Counted from the first letter of the stretch, positions 47,319 through 55,470 are shown. The stretch is 64,000 bases of DNA from Cyanobium usitatum str. Tous (GCF_003011885.1 NZ_PXXO01000012.1:1-64000); one strand, 5' to 3'. Notes: a model not told the origin generated them from the sequence alone. A program made the numbers and translations.

Positions 47319-48290
47319 ATGGCCTTTCACGATCTGGAAACCCTCTCCGCAGCGGCAGTTCAGGCAGTGGCCAACTCCTGTGAGGCCCTGGTCACAGCCG
47401 AGGGGCAAGAGCAGGCCACTGCCCGTGAGCAGGCTCTGCTGCAGAGCCTTTTTCCGGCGCTGCTAGGCCAGCCCTGGCCGGAGAATTGCTTGCCCTCGGT
47501 ACCGCCAGGGTTGAGCGGACTGGTGCTCACCCACCGCCAACGCCAGCAGGTGATGCAGCTGCTCACGCTCCTGGCGTTTCTAGAGCCTCGCCTGGATGCG
47601 GCGAAGGTGAAGCTGCTGCAGAGCATCGCCGCGGAGCTCCAGGTGGAGCCTGGCGTAGTAGCCGATCTGGAGGAGGTGTGCCGCGGGCATGTGCTCAAGG
47701 CCTTCGCAGACATGTACCGACGGACCTTTCGGTCGCTTAACAACGACGGGGTCGTGCAGGGCTACGCACGTTTCATCCTGCCGATGCTGGGGGTGGGGAT
47801 CGATCGCAAGCACGAGCTTCGCTACGCCGCCTTGGGCGCGGCCACGGCCGGCAGCCTGGGGGCGGGCCTCCACGCCTACTACCAGCACAACGGCTTTCCC
47901 TTCCCCGGCAGTCGCACGGGCCTTCCTTACGCCTATGTGGCCATCCACGACGTGCACCATGTGATCGGCGGCTATGCCACCGATCCCGACGGCGAACTGG
48001 AGGTGCTGGGCTTCACGATGGGCCTCTTCCCCGACCACGCCCTGCTGATCGGCCTGCCGGCGCTGTTGCAGTTCCAGATGGGCATCGCCGATCCCTTGGC
48101 GGGAAGCGTGGCGCCAAAACTGAAGGATCAGCTCGATGCTCCGGCCTTCGCCCAGGCGCTGCAGCGCGGTGCAGCCACAACCGGCCCGATCCGCGATTTC
48201 CACTGGGACTTCTGGCCGTGGATCGACCGCCCCCTGGCCGACGTGCGGCGCGATCTGAAGGTGCTGGAGGCCAGCAGCGAAACGCCATAA
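47319..48290 (+). CDS. Coq4-like protein with TerB-like N-terminal domain
   Basis: A 323-residue protein in two parts. Residues about 1-130 are all helical and of TerB-like pattern (QLLTLLAFLEPRLDAAKVKLLQSIAAEL). Residues about 140-323 contain the exact Coq4 zinc signature HDxxH-x11-E at H210, H214 and E226. Coq4 is a ubiquinone-biosynthesis protein, recently linked to oxidative decarboxylation of the ring. Cyanobacteria make plastoquinone, not ubiquinone, so the role here is open. It lies between nagA and chlM (137 bases before the latter). The fusion and the Coq4 assignment rest on motif pattern only. Confidence 0.6.
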   Translation: MAFHDLETLSAAAVQAVANSCEALVTAEGQEQATAREQALLQSLFPALLGQPWPENCLPSVPPGLSGLVLTHRQRQQVMQLLTLLAFLEPRLDAAKVKLLQSIAAELQVEPGVVADLEEVCRGHVLKAFADMYRRTFRSLNNDGVVQGYARFILPMLGVGIDRKHELRYAALGAATAGSLGAGLHAYYQHNGFPFPGSRTGLPYAYVAIHDVHHVIGGYATDPDGELEVLGFTMGLFPDHALLIGLPALLQFQMGIADPLAGSVAPKLKDQLDAPAFAQALQRGAATTGPIRDFHWDFWPWIDRPLADVRRDLKVLEASSETP

Positions 48291-48427
48291 ACCAGATCAC
48301 AAACCAGGCTGCAGCTGCGGTGGGGTTGCGCTATTCCATGAAAACTGATGGCCCCGGGAGGGTCTGAGCCTGCCGCCACCGGCACTTCCTAGGATTCGGC
48401 CCATTCCGAGGCCTATTGCCGCGCTCG

Positions 48428-49132
48428 ATGCCCACCGCCGCCAAAACAGCAGCCGAAAAAGCCGAGGTCAAGACCTACTTCGAAACCACCGGTTTCGACC
48501 GCTGGAAGCGCATCTACAGCGACTCCGAAGATGTCAACAAAGTGCAGCGGAACATCCGCATCGGCCACCAAAAAACGGTGGACAACGTGCTGGTCTGGCT
48601 GCAGGAGCAGGGAAACCTGCAGCAGCGCAGCTTCTGTGACGCCGGTTGCGGAGTGGGCAGCCTGACCCTGCCCCTGGCCCAGCTGGGAGCCGGCTCCATC
48701 TCCGCCTCCGACCTGTCGGCCGCGATGGTGCAGGAGGCTGAGCGCCGGGCCGCTGAGACGGGTGTCAAACCTGGTCAAATCAGCTTCCTGGCCTCCGATC
48801 TGGAGAGCCTCCGCGGCCGCTACGACACCGTGATCTGCCTGGACGTGTTCATCCACTACCCCCAGGCCCCGGCCGAGGAGATGGTGCGCCACCTGGCCTC
48901 GATGGCGGAGAGGCACCTGATCGTTAGCTTCGCTCCCTACACGCCGCTGCTGGCCCTGCTCAAGGGCATCGGCCAGCTGTTCCCAGGCCCCAGCAAGACC
49001 ACCCGGGCCTACACCCTGCGCGAGGATGGCATCGTGGCCGCCGCGGCCAAAGCCGGCTTCAAGCCCATGCGCCGCAGCCTCAACAAGGCTCCCTTTTACT
49101 TCTCAAGGCTGATCGCCTTCGAGCGGGGCTGA
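48428..49132 (+). CDS. chlM: Magnesium-protoporphyrin IX methyltransferase
   Basis: Methylates Mg-protoporphyrin IX with SAM, a step in chlorophyll synthesis. The 234 residues have a Rossmann fold with DAGCGVGSLTLPLAQLG as SAM motif I, then VICLDVFIHYP, and the family's helical N-terminal arm (EVKTYFETTGFDRWKRIYSD). The C-terminal RSLNKAPFYFSRLIAFE is typical of ChlM. ATG 48428 is preferred to a TTG four codons earlier. It stands alone, converging with alkB. Confidence 0.95.
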   Translation: MPTAAKTAAEKAEVKTYFETTGFDRWKRIYSDSEDVNKVQRNIRIGHQKTVDNVLVWLQEQGNLQQRSFCDAGCGVGSLTLPLAQLGAGSISASDLSAAMVQEAERRAAETGVKPGQISFLASDLESLRGRYDTVICLDVFIHYPQAPAEEMVRHLASMAERHLIVSFAPYTPLLALLKGIGQLFPGPSKTTRAYTLREDGIVAAAAKAGFKPMRRSLNKAPFYFSRLIAFERG

Positions 49133-49138
49133 GCAGCC

Positions 49139-49783
49139 CTAGGTAAGGGCCCGCACCACCCGAAACGTCAGGTTGAGGCGCTGCTGCTGCAGCCGCAGCC
49201 GGCGCGGCAGGGCGTGCTGCCACCACAACTGGGTGGGGGGCTCCATCAACAGCAAATCGCCGTTATGCAATGGAATGTTGAACGGGGTGCAATGGTCAAA
49301 ACCAGCAGGCAACTGGCAGGCACCGGAGGCGACAGCGGCGCGATTGCGCGGGCTGGGCTGGGGCCGCAGGCGGAAGTCCCGGGGGGCGCCGAGGCTGAGG
49401 GAGGCGATTGGGGCTGTGGGCTCGAGCTCGGGTTCATCGTCCGCATGCCAGCCCATGGCGTCGCGGCCGTCGCGATAGCGGTTGAGCAGCAGGGAGTTGA
49501 AGCGCCAGCCGGTGAGCACCTGCAGGGCATCGCGCAGCTCGGCGGCAGCCGGCGACCAGGGCTCAATCGCGTTGGCCAGGCCGCTGTAGCTGTAGCCGCA
49601 GCCGGGATCGGCCATCCAGCAGGTGAGCCGCGGCAGCAGGTGGCGGCGGCCGTAAATCGTGATCGCCTCCTGCTTCCAGGGCACCTCGAGCTGCAGGCGC
49701 TCCAGCAGCTCAGCCGCGGCGCTGGGCGCCAGCCAGGCCGGCCAGTGGCGCAGGTGCAGGCCCGGAGCTTGAACTTCAGCCAT
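49139..49783 (-). CDS. AlkB-like 2-oxoglutarate/Fe(II) dioxygenase
   Basis: A 214-residue oxygenase of the ALKBH2/3-like group, expected to demethylate alkylated DNA or RNA bases. Iron ligands: H and D in MGWHADDEPEL and H in WWQHALPRRLR; the 2-oxoglutarate arginines are in RLNLTFR. The substrate-lid FNSLLLNRYRDGRDAMGWH and ASLSLGAPRDFRLRP are characteristic. ATG 49783 overlaps the end of the RluA-like gene by 8 bases, so the two are probably one operon. The gene converges with chlM (6 bases). Confidence 0.9.
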   Translation of the reverse strand: MAEVQAPGLHLRHWPAWLAPSAAAELLERLQLEVPWKQEAITIYGRRHLLPRLTCWMADPGCGYSYSGLANAIEPWSPAAAELRDALQVLTGWRFNSLLLNRYRDGRDAMGWHADDEPELEPTAPIASLSLGAPRDFRLRPQPSPRNRAAVASGACQLPAGFDHCTPFNIPLHNGDLLLMEPPTQLWWQHALPRRLRLQQQRLNLTFRVVRALT

Positions 49784-50783
49784 CGGCAGCTCCGCGCAGG
49801 GCCTCGGGCAACGGCGCCTCCAGCGCAAGCAGGTCGCCATCGGGGCAGACCAACCGCAGCCGGTGGGCGTGCAGGTGGTATCCACCGTCCCCCGGCAGGG
49901 CCTGCTCGGCGGCCAACCCGCCCGGGGCGTAGAGCGGATCTCCCAGCAGGGGCGCCCCGGCGGCGGCGGTATGGATGCGGATCTGGTGGGGCCGCCCCGT
50001 AGCGATCGTGACCTCCACCAGCCAGGCCCGCTCGCCTCGCTCCAGCAGGCGCAATTCGCTGCGGGCCGGCAGGGCAACCGGATCCGACGGAGCAGCGGCC
50101 CATATGGTGCCAAGCCGGGTATGGGGACAGCGACCAATCGGCGTGGTGAGGCTGAGCCGTTGGTCGGGCTCCAGCGCCAGCAAGGGGGACTCGGGGACCG
50201 GGGGCTGGAGCAGGGCCCGGTAGGTCTTGGTGCAGTGGCGTTGCGCCGTGCTCTCCCGCAGCAGGGCGCTGAGCCAGGCTCGGCTGCCGGAGCTGCGGGC
50301 ACATACCAGCAGGCCCGAGGTGAAGCGTCCCAGGCGGTGCACGGGCCGGGCCTCGGGCCAGCGGTCCTGGAGCTGGGCCAGCAAGGTGTGCTCCAGGAAG
50401 CCGCCGGCCGGCAGCACCGGCAGGCCGCTGGGCTTGTTGAAGACCAGCAGGTCGCCGTTGTCGAACAGGGGGCTGGGCAATACCGGCACGGCCGCCTCCT
50501 GCCAGGGGGGCCGATGCCAGATCAGCTGATCTCCGGCTGCGAGGGCCCCATCGGCCTGGAGCTGCTGGCCATTCCTGGAGATCTCCCCGGCGGCGAGGCG
50601 CTGCAGCCAATCGGTAGGCGTTGAATGGCGATAGCAACCGGCATAAAAAGCGCTGACGCTCCGGCCGGCGGCCCTGGGGGCGATGCGATCCCTGTAGGCG
50701 AAGCCGCCATTAAGGGCAGGCGCCAGCCAGCCTGTCTCAGTCGACAAGACTGTCTCAGTCGACAAGACTGTTTCAGTCAACAA
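49776..50783 (-). CDS. RluA-family pseudouridine synthase homologue, catalytic Asp replaced
   Basis: About 335 residues. The family motifs are present: VFNKPSGLPVLP, KTYRALLQ, TGRPHQIRIH and LLGDPLYAP. The catalytic motif HRLDxxTSG, however, reads HRLGRFTSG (residues 149-157, codon GGA at 50328-50330), so the universal Asp is Gly. Either it is non-catalytic or belongs to a divergent subgroup. The start is unsure: it falls in an 18-bp tandem repeat, each copy of which offers a TTG; the first in frame is 50783, giving the N-terminal repeats TETVLS. It is downstream of the Ycf29-like regulator gene. Confidence 0.8.
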   Translation of the reverse strand: MLTETVLSTETVLSTETGWLAPALNGGFAYRDRIAPRAAGRSVSAFYAGCYRHSTPTDWLQRLAAGEISRNGQQLQADGALAAGDQLIWHRPPWQEAAVPVLPSPLFDNGDLLVFNKPSGLPVLPAGGFLEHTLLAQLQDRWPEARPVHRLGRFTSGLLVCARSSGSRAWLSALLRESTAQRHCTKTYRALLQPPVPESPLLALEPDQRLSLTTPIGRCPHTRLGTIWAAAPSDPVALPARSELRLLERGERAWLVEVTIATGRPHQIRIHTAAAGAPLLGDPLYAPGGLAAEQALPGDGGYHLHAHRLRLVCPDGDLLALEAPLPEALRGAADG

Positions 50784-50786
50784 GCC
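50733..50786. repeat. 18-bp tandem repeat, three copies
   Basis: TGTCTCAGTCGACAAGAC is repeated exactly at 50733-50750 and 50751-50768, with an imperfect third copy at 50769-50786 (TGTTTCAGTCAACAAGCC). The third copy contains the last codons and the stop of the Ycf29-like regulator gene; the array also supplies the first codons of the RluA-like gene. As the unit is 6 codons long, copy number changes keep the frame. Confidence 0.9.
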
Positions 50787-51501
50787 CGTGCTCGAGCGCG
50801 TAGCGCACCAGTTCGGTGCGGCTGGCGGTGCCGGTTTTGATGAATAGCCGACTGACGTACTTCTCGACGTTGCGGATCGAGGTTTCCAGCCGCCGGGCGA
50901 TCTCTTTATTCATCATCCCCTCGGCCACCAGCTGCAACACGCTGGCCTCCCGCGGCGTGAACACATGCTCGGGCGCGCTGGCTGGCTTCTTGGCACTGCC
51001 CGTGGCGAGCAGGGAGCGAATCTCGGTGATCTGCTTGGACAGCTGGCCAATGTCGGCATCGGCGAAGCGGGCCGCCTCCGCCAGCAGCCGCTGCTGGCGC
51101 TTGACGACGTTGTTGACCCGGGCCACCAGCTCGTCGGGATCAAAGGGTTTGGGGATGTAGTCGTCGCAGCCGGCCTGGAAGCCGGTGACTCGATCAGCAG
51201 TCATGCCCTTGGCGGTGAGAAAGATCACCGGCGTGCCGCCCAGCCGCTCGTCGGCCCGCAACTTCTGGAGCAGGCCGTAGCCATCGAGGCGCGGCATCAT
51301 CACGTCGCTGAGGATGACGTCGGGCAGCATCTCCTGGGCCACGGCCCAGCCCTCCTCACCGTCGTTGGCGGTGGTCACCGCAAAGCCCTCATCTTCCAGA
51401 TAGGCCTTTACCGCCGTGCGCAGGCCGGGCTCGTCGTCGACTAGGAGCAAGCGCACGGGCGTCACTTCAGGTTCCTGGGCCGGGGTCAGATCTGGGTTCA
51501 T
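50773..51501 (-). CDS. NarL/LuxR-type response regulator, Ycf29-like
   Basis: A 242-residue regulator with a receiver domain (LLLVDDEPGLRTAVKAYLEDEGFAVTTANDGEEG), phospho-acceptor in DVILSDVMMPRLDGYG, KPFDPDELVARV, and a LuxR HTH (FTPREASVLQLVAEGMMNKEIARRLETSIRNVEKYVSRLFIKTGTASRTEL). The receiver is OmpR-like while the output is LuxR-type, an arrangement found in plastid/cyanobacterial Ycf29. The partner kinase is not nearby. ATG 51501 is chosen over a GTG at 51510. Its stop lies inside the 18-bp tandem repeat. Confidence 0.85.
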   Translation of the reverse strand: MNPDLTPAQEPEVTPVRLLLVDDEPGLRTAVKAYLEDEGFAVTTANDGEEGWAVAQEMLPDVILSDVMMPRLDGYGLLQKLRADERLGGTPVIFLTAKGMTADRVTGFQAGCDDYIPKPFDPDELVARVNNVVKRQQRLLAEAARFADADIGQLSKQITEIRSLLATGSAKKPASAPEHVFTPREASVLQLVAEGMMNKEIARRLETSIRNVEKYVSRLFIKTGTASRTELVRYALEHGLVD

Positions 51502-51550
51502 GGCGGCCACTCTGCAGGTATCCAGTCGACATGAATCAGTCTGCAGGCGC

Positions 51551-52051
51551 TCAGCGGTAGCGTCCAGGCACGATCTGCTCGGATTCCCGCAGGCTGCCGC
51601 TGTAGCCGAGCTGGCGGGCCAGGGGCCCCAGGCCAGCTGGATCCTTGCCGGCTTGCTCAGGGAAGCAGGTGGCCCACCACACCAGGTGGTCGATGTGATT
51701 GGCGGTCGTGATCGCTCCGCCCGGGTTCAGCTCGCGGATGTAAAGGTTGGGTCCATCGCTAGTAACCCGCATCGGCGCCGCAGGGGTGCAGCGGATGGTT
51801 TCGCTGCGCACCTTGACGTCGTTGGGCTGCTCATCCCAGAGCTTGATGCGCCACAGGCCGGGGGTCTTGGCATCGGCTACAGCCCCATAAATACCAATCG
51901 CCTGCTTGCCGCCCAGGCCGGGGCGCTCCTGCAGCAGCAGCAGTCCTGGCGGCCGGGCATCCTCTGGCCGCACCCCACCGCCCTCCGCCCAGCTGGGTGG
52001 CGCCAGCGCTGCTGCAAGGGCCACCAGCAATAGGGTTCTGGTTGGCAACAT
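51551..52051 (-). CDS. Secreted hypothetical protein
   Basis: A 166-residue protein with a signal peptide (MLPTRTLLLVALAAALAPPSWA, cleavage likely after SWA) and a soluble exported domain with two cysteines (RCTPAAP and ATCFPEQ). I do not recognise the family; the WRIKLWDEQPNDVKVRSETIRC and NPGGAITTANHIDHLVWWATCFPE segments look conserved rather than random. The ATG at 52051 lies within two bases of a divergent ATG for the cysteine desulfurase on the other strand. Confidence 0.6.
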   Translation of the reverse strand: MLPTRTLLLVALAAALAPPSWAEGGGVRPEDARPPGLLLLQERPGLGGKQAIGIYGAVADAKTPGLWRIKLWDEQPNDVKVRSETIRCTPAAPMRVTSDGPNLYIRELNPGGAITTANHIDHLVWWATCFPEQAGKDPAGLGPLARQLGYSGSLRESEQIVPGRYR

Positions 52052-52070
52052 GGAAGCCTGCAAGCACCCC

Positions 52071-53216
52071 ATGCTCGCCTACCTCGACCACCACGCCACC
52101 ACTCCCTGCGATCCGGCGGTGGTGGCAGCGATGGCGCCCTGGTGGAGCGAGCACTGCGCCAATCCAGCCAACCGCCTCTATCGCCCGGCCCTGGAAGCTG
52201 CCGCTGCCGTGGAGCGGGCCCGGGGCCAGCTGGCCCGAGTGCTGGGCAGCAGGGCCGAAACCGTGATCTTCACCAGCGGCGCCACCGAAGCCAACAACCT
52301 GGCCCTCAAGGGGGTGTGCGAAGCGGCCCTGGCAGCTGGCACCCCCCGGCGGCGACTGGTGAGCCTGGTGAGCGAACACCGGGCCGTGCTCGACCCTCTG
52401 GCCTATCTGGGCCGCCATGGGTTTCCGGTGAGCCTGGTGCCCATCCAGCCCGATGGCCTGGTGGATCTAGCCCAGCTGGAGGCGGCCCTCGGCGACGACG
52501 TGCTGCTGCTGAGCGTGATGGCCGCCAACAACGAAATCGGTGTGCTCCAGCCCCTGGCCGCCATCGCGGCCCGCTGCCGGCAGCGGGGAGTGCTGCTGCA
52601 CGTGGATGCGGCCCAGGCCGCCGGCCACATCCCCCTTGCCATCGACGAGCTGGGCATCGACCTGCTCAGCCTCAGTGGCCACAAGTTTTATGGACCCAAG
52701 GGGGTAGGGGCCCTGCTGGTGCGCCCGGGGCTCAAGCTCGCTGCCCAGCTCCATGGTGGCGGCCAGCAGGACGGCCGCCGGGCCGGCACCCTGCCGGTGC
52801 CCCTGGTGGTGGGGCTGGGCGAAGCGCTGCTGGGGGCTGAGGCTGATCGGGAGGAGCGGGCCGGGCGGCTCGGAACCCTGCGGGACGAGCTCTGGGCAGG
52901 GCTGGAAGCCCTCGGCGGCATGGAGCTCAACGGCGTAGAGCTCAACGGTGGAGCGCCACGGCTGGCCCACAACCTGAACGTGACGGTGCAAGGAGTGGAT
53001 GGCACGCGCCTGCACCGGCTGCTGCGCCAGCGGCTCGCCGTGAGCAGCGGCTCGGCCTGTAGCCAGGGCTCCCCCTCCCATGTGCTGGCGGCCCTGGGCC
53101 GCAGCCGTCAGCAGGCGGCCGCCTCGATCCGCTTCGGGCTGGGGCGTGGCAGCAGCGATGCCGAGATCACCCTGGCCATAGAAACAGTTGCGGCCGCGGT
53201 GCGGGAGCTGCGCTGA
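52071..53216 (+). CDS. Cysteine desulfurase, NifS/IscS class
   Basis: PLP enzyme (381 residues) that takes sulfur from cysteine for Fe-S cluster and other sulfur transfer. LAYLDHHATTPCDPAVVAAM opens the fold, TSGATEANNLALKG binds the cofactor phosphate, the PLP lysine is in SGHKFYGPKGVG, and the catalytic Cys is in the flexible loop SSGSACSQGSPSHVL. Two starts are possible: ATG 52071 (used) or 52050, which would add seven residues and overlap the divergent gene's start. It converges with the DUF456 gene. Confidence 0.92.
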   Translation: MLAYLDHHATTPCDPAVVAAMAPWWSEHCANPANRLYRPALEAAAAVERARGQLARVLGSRAETVIFTSGATEANNLALKGVCEAALAAGTPRRRLVSLVSEHRAVLDPLAYLGRHGFPVSLVPIQPDGLVDLAQLEAALGDDVLLLSVMAANNEIGVLQPLAAIAARCRQRGVLLHVDAAQAAGHIPLAIDELGIDLLSLSGHKFYGPKGVGALLVRPGLKLAAQLHGGGQQDGRRAGTLPVPLVVGLGEALLGAEADREERAGRLGTLRDELWAGLEALGGMELNGVELNGGAPRLAHNLNVTVQGVDGTRLHRLLRQRLAVSSGSACSQGSPSHVLAALGRSRQQAAASIRFGLGRGSSDAEITLAIETVAAAVRELR

Positions 53217-53239
53217 GAGCACAGGCCAGCTCAGCAAGC

Positions 53240-53752
53240 TCAGCGCGTCAACAAAATGAAGCCGAGTACCCCCACCACACCCAGCAGGGCTTGAGCCAAC
53301 CTGCTCACCAACATCCCCACCAGCACCGCCAACCCCACCTGCAGCGCCCTGCCCAGGCCACCGCGAGCTGCCAGCCACTGGGCCAGGCTCGCCCCCAGAA
53401 AGGGGCCCAACAGCAGGCCCAGCAGGGGGCCACCAACGGGCAGGGCCGGCAGCAGACCGAGGAGGCCCACCAGCAAGCCCAGTCCGGCGCCCAAACCCGC
53501 CCAACGACTGGCCTGAAGCTTGGCTGGACCAAGCACCAACCCCAGGGCCTCGGCGCCCCAGCCGAGCACCAGCAGCACTATCGCCAGCAGCAGGGACGGC
53601 CAGCCGACACTCCAGCCCACCGCCCACATCCATAGCAGCGCCCCCAGGGGCAGCAAGGCCAGTCCCGGCAGCACGGGCAGCAACGCACCGGGGATCGCTA
53701 ACGCCTGAATACCCAGGCAGAGCCACCAAAGCAGCGGAGCGGCATTGCTCAA
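53240..53752 (-). CDS. DUF456 family membrane protein
   Basis: A very hydrophobic 170-residue protein with about five helices. The first helices contain PGALLPVLPGLALLPLGALLWMW, the Gly/Pro-rich start of DUF456, and the middle has LGLLGLLPALPVGGPLLGLLLGPFLGASLAQWLA. Function is unknown. Codon and amino-acid bias (Leu, Gly, Ala) is extreme but the frame is clean. Start TTG 53752; the ATG that overlaps it is out of frame. It is divergent from the next membrane-protein gene by about 65 bases. Confidence 0.75.
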   Translation of the reverse strand: MSNAAPLLWWLCLGIQALAIPGALLPVLPGLALLPLGALLWMWAVGWSVGWPSLLLAIVLLVLGWGAEALGLVLGPAKLQASRWAGLGAGLGLLVGLLGLLPALPVGGPLLGLLLGPFLGASLAQWLAARGGLGRALQVGLAVLVGMLVSRLAQALLGVVGVLGFILLTR

Positions 53753-53817
53753 AGCATCACAACTGGGATGCGCCTTGCTGTCTTCATAGCTACTGTCCGG
53801 CGCATCTGCCCTTGATC

Positions 53818-54585
53818 ATGGCCCTCACCCCCTCCAGCGACAGTCAACTGCACGTGCTCCAGGCCGTAGAAGACGGCTGGGCAGCTTTTTGCCGCGCCCC
53901 CTGGGCCTTTTTGCTGTTCGAGGCCCTCTCCGCCCTGATCCTGCTCCCCTTCGCCGCCCTGGCCGCCGTAGGCGGGGCTCGCCTAGCCAGCGTGAATGAG
54001 GTGATGGCTGTGCACCCCACCGGCGCCTGGGCCGCCCTGATCGTGGGCGTGATTGGCTACGTGATCATTGCGCTGTGGACCGTGGTTGGCCTTACCCGCG
54101 GCGCCTGGCTGAGCCTGGAGGGCCGCAAGCCCTGCTTCGCCGACTTCACCCGCTGGGACCGTCCCGCCAGCGCCCGCCTGCTCGGTTCCGGCATCCTGCT
54201 GGCAATCGTCATAGCTGTGGCCGGTGCCATAGCCACCCTCATCGGGGCAGGCCTGGGCAAGCTCAACGAGGCCCTCAGCGTGATCCCCATGATCGTGGTG
54301 GCAATCTTCTACATCTGGCTGCTGGTCTCCCAGAAGTTCCTGATTCAGGTGTCGCTACTGGGCACCGCAAATCCCACCAAAACCATTGGTTCTGGCGTGA
54401 ACGTGGTGAATCCCAGCTGGTGGATGGTGCTGTGGCTCGGAATCATCGAGGGCGTGGTCCACACCATCGGAGGCCTGTTCAGCTACGGCGGCCTGCTGGT
54501 GGTGGTGCCCCTGGTGCTGTGCATCTCCACCGCCGCCTTCCGCCAGCTGTTTGGCGCCGAAGACCGCACCGGCCTGATCGGCTGA
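53818..54585 (+). CDS. Integral membrane protein of unknown function
   Basis: A 255-residue protein with about six helices. A short N-terminal amphipathic segment (VLQAVEDGWAAFCRAPWAFLLFEALSALILLPF) precedes helix one, and a cytoplasmic loop has RKPCFADFTRWDRPASARLLG. I recognise it only as a type of conserved cyanobacterial membrane protein; no transporter or enzyme motif is visible. ATG 53818 is chosen over a TTG two codons earlier. Its stop codon lies inside a perfect 9-bp inverted repeat, and the AT-rich island begins right after it. Confidence 0.7.
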   Translation: MALTPSSDSQLHVLQAVEDGWAAFCRAPWAFLLFEALSALILLPFAALAAVGGARLASVNEVMAVHPTGAWAALIVGVIGYVIIALWTVVGLTRGAWLSLEGRKPCFADFTRWDRPASARLLGSGILLAIVIAVAGAIATLIGAGLGKLNEALSVIPMIVVAIFYIWLLVSQKFLIQVSLLGTANPTKTIGSGVNVVNPSWWMVLWLGIIEGVVHTIGGLFSYGGLLVVVPLVLCISTAAFRQLFGAEDRTGLIG

Positions 54586-54600
54586 ATTTAAAAATTCAGC
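54581..54600. repeat. Near-palindrome across the stop codon of the membrane-protein gene
   Basis: GCTGAATTT (54581-54589) and AAATTCAGC (54592-54600) form a 9-bp perfect stem with a 2-base loop. The stop TGA (54583-54585) is inside the left arm. It marks the boundary where GC content drops, and could act as a terminator without a T-run or be the scar of an insertion. Confidence 0.5.
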
Positions 54601-54848
54601 AAGAGTCCATCTAGCCCTCAAATTTAAGGCGACCTTAAGGGTCGGCAAAAAGAGGCCGGTTGTGCTCAACAGCACAATCCCGACGTAACCCTTGCGACCA
54701 CAATAAGACTTAGGTATAGTTCCATCGGTGCCTCCGATTGCCAGCAGTCTAAAAGCACAACTAACATATCTCAATTATTTAATAATGAGCCCACGGGTGC
54801 CCCCCCTTAAATTTATCAATTCTGCGTCAACGAGCAGCAAGGCTCGTC
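54601..54848. other. AT-rich non-coding region before the PAP2 gene
   Basis: No gene is visible. Two small hairpins occur: CGACC/GGTCG at 54630-54644 and TTGTGCT/AGCACAA at 54660-54677 with a 4-base loop, neither followed by a T-run. The composition contrasts sharply with the preceding GC-rich genes and resembles the island that follows. It probably includes the island's promoter, but I cannot assign hexamers. Confidence 0.5.
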
Positions 54849-55457
54849 GTGTTGTTGGTATGCGTTGGGCTTTTGGCATTCACGATTGACGTACCGATTG
54901 CCCTGCTTACCTCAACACACCCCCTCCCGAAAGAGATAAGCAATATCCTCCGCCTTTCAGAAATAGGAGGCCACGGCACTGGTGCAGCAATGATTCTCAT
55001 TGCGGCTCTAGCGATAAAGCAAATCAACTGGCGCAAAAAGAGGGACCGATTAATTGCCTGCCAACTAATCGCCGGAAGCTACCTTGGCGCATTAATAGTT
55101 GACCTTCTAAAACTAACGATAAACCGTGTAAGGCCCCATTCAGCACTCCTTAATCTACGAACAAGCTTTCTCGACACTTTCGGGCAAGAATTACTCAAAC
55201 CGGATTCCGTTAGCAGATCTGTCCTAATGAGCTTTCCCTCAGGGCATGCGGCAGTAGCGGCAGGCCTTGCAGTTTCACTCTGCTGGTTTTACCCAAGAGG
55301 CAGATCAGTATTCATAGTCCTTGCAATACTTGCATCATTTCAGAGAATAAACAGCCTATCACATTTCCTGAGCGATATTTGCATAGGCGCAGCAATAGGA
55401 ATAGCGGGGGCGTTAGTTTTTGCCCCCACACCCAATCATGCTGACCGAGGCCAATGA
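54849..55457 (+). CDS. PAP2-family phosphatase (island copy a)
   Basis: A 202-residue membrane phosphatase with the three PAP2 motifs: KLTINRVRP (88-96), PSGH (130-133) and R166-x5-H172-x3-D176. Members remove phosphate from undecaprenyl pyrophosphate, phosphatidate or lipid A. The family's first helix seems to start slightly upstream, in codons that offer no ATG, GTG or TTG, so GTG 54849 is provisional. AT content is clearly above that of the window average. It is the first gene of a three-gene run with an ArnT-like transferase and a second PAP2 gene. Confidence 0.85.
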   Translation: MLLVCVGLLAFTIDVPIALLTSTHPLPKEISNILRLSEIGGHGTGAAMILIAALAIKQINWRKKRDRLIACQLIAGSYLGALIVDLLKLTINRVRPHSALLNLRTSFLDTFGQELLKPDSVSRSVLMSFPSGHAAVAAGLAVSLCWFYPRGRSVFIVLAILASFQRINSLSHFLSDICIGAAIGIAGALVFAPTPNHADRGQ

Positions 55458-55470
55458 GCCGGCAATATAA

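Noticed and set aside
49246-50637. 463-codon minus-strand frame
   Set aside because: It is a shifted frame through the alkB and RluA-like genes, Arg/Ala/Pro-rich and without motifs.
52467-53729. 420-codon minus-strand frame across the desulfurase and DUF456 genes
   Set aside because: Antisense to a clear cysteine desulfurase and out of frame with DUF456; composition is typical of GC-rich shadows.
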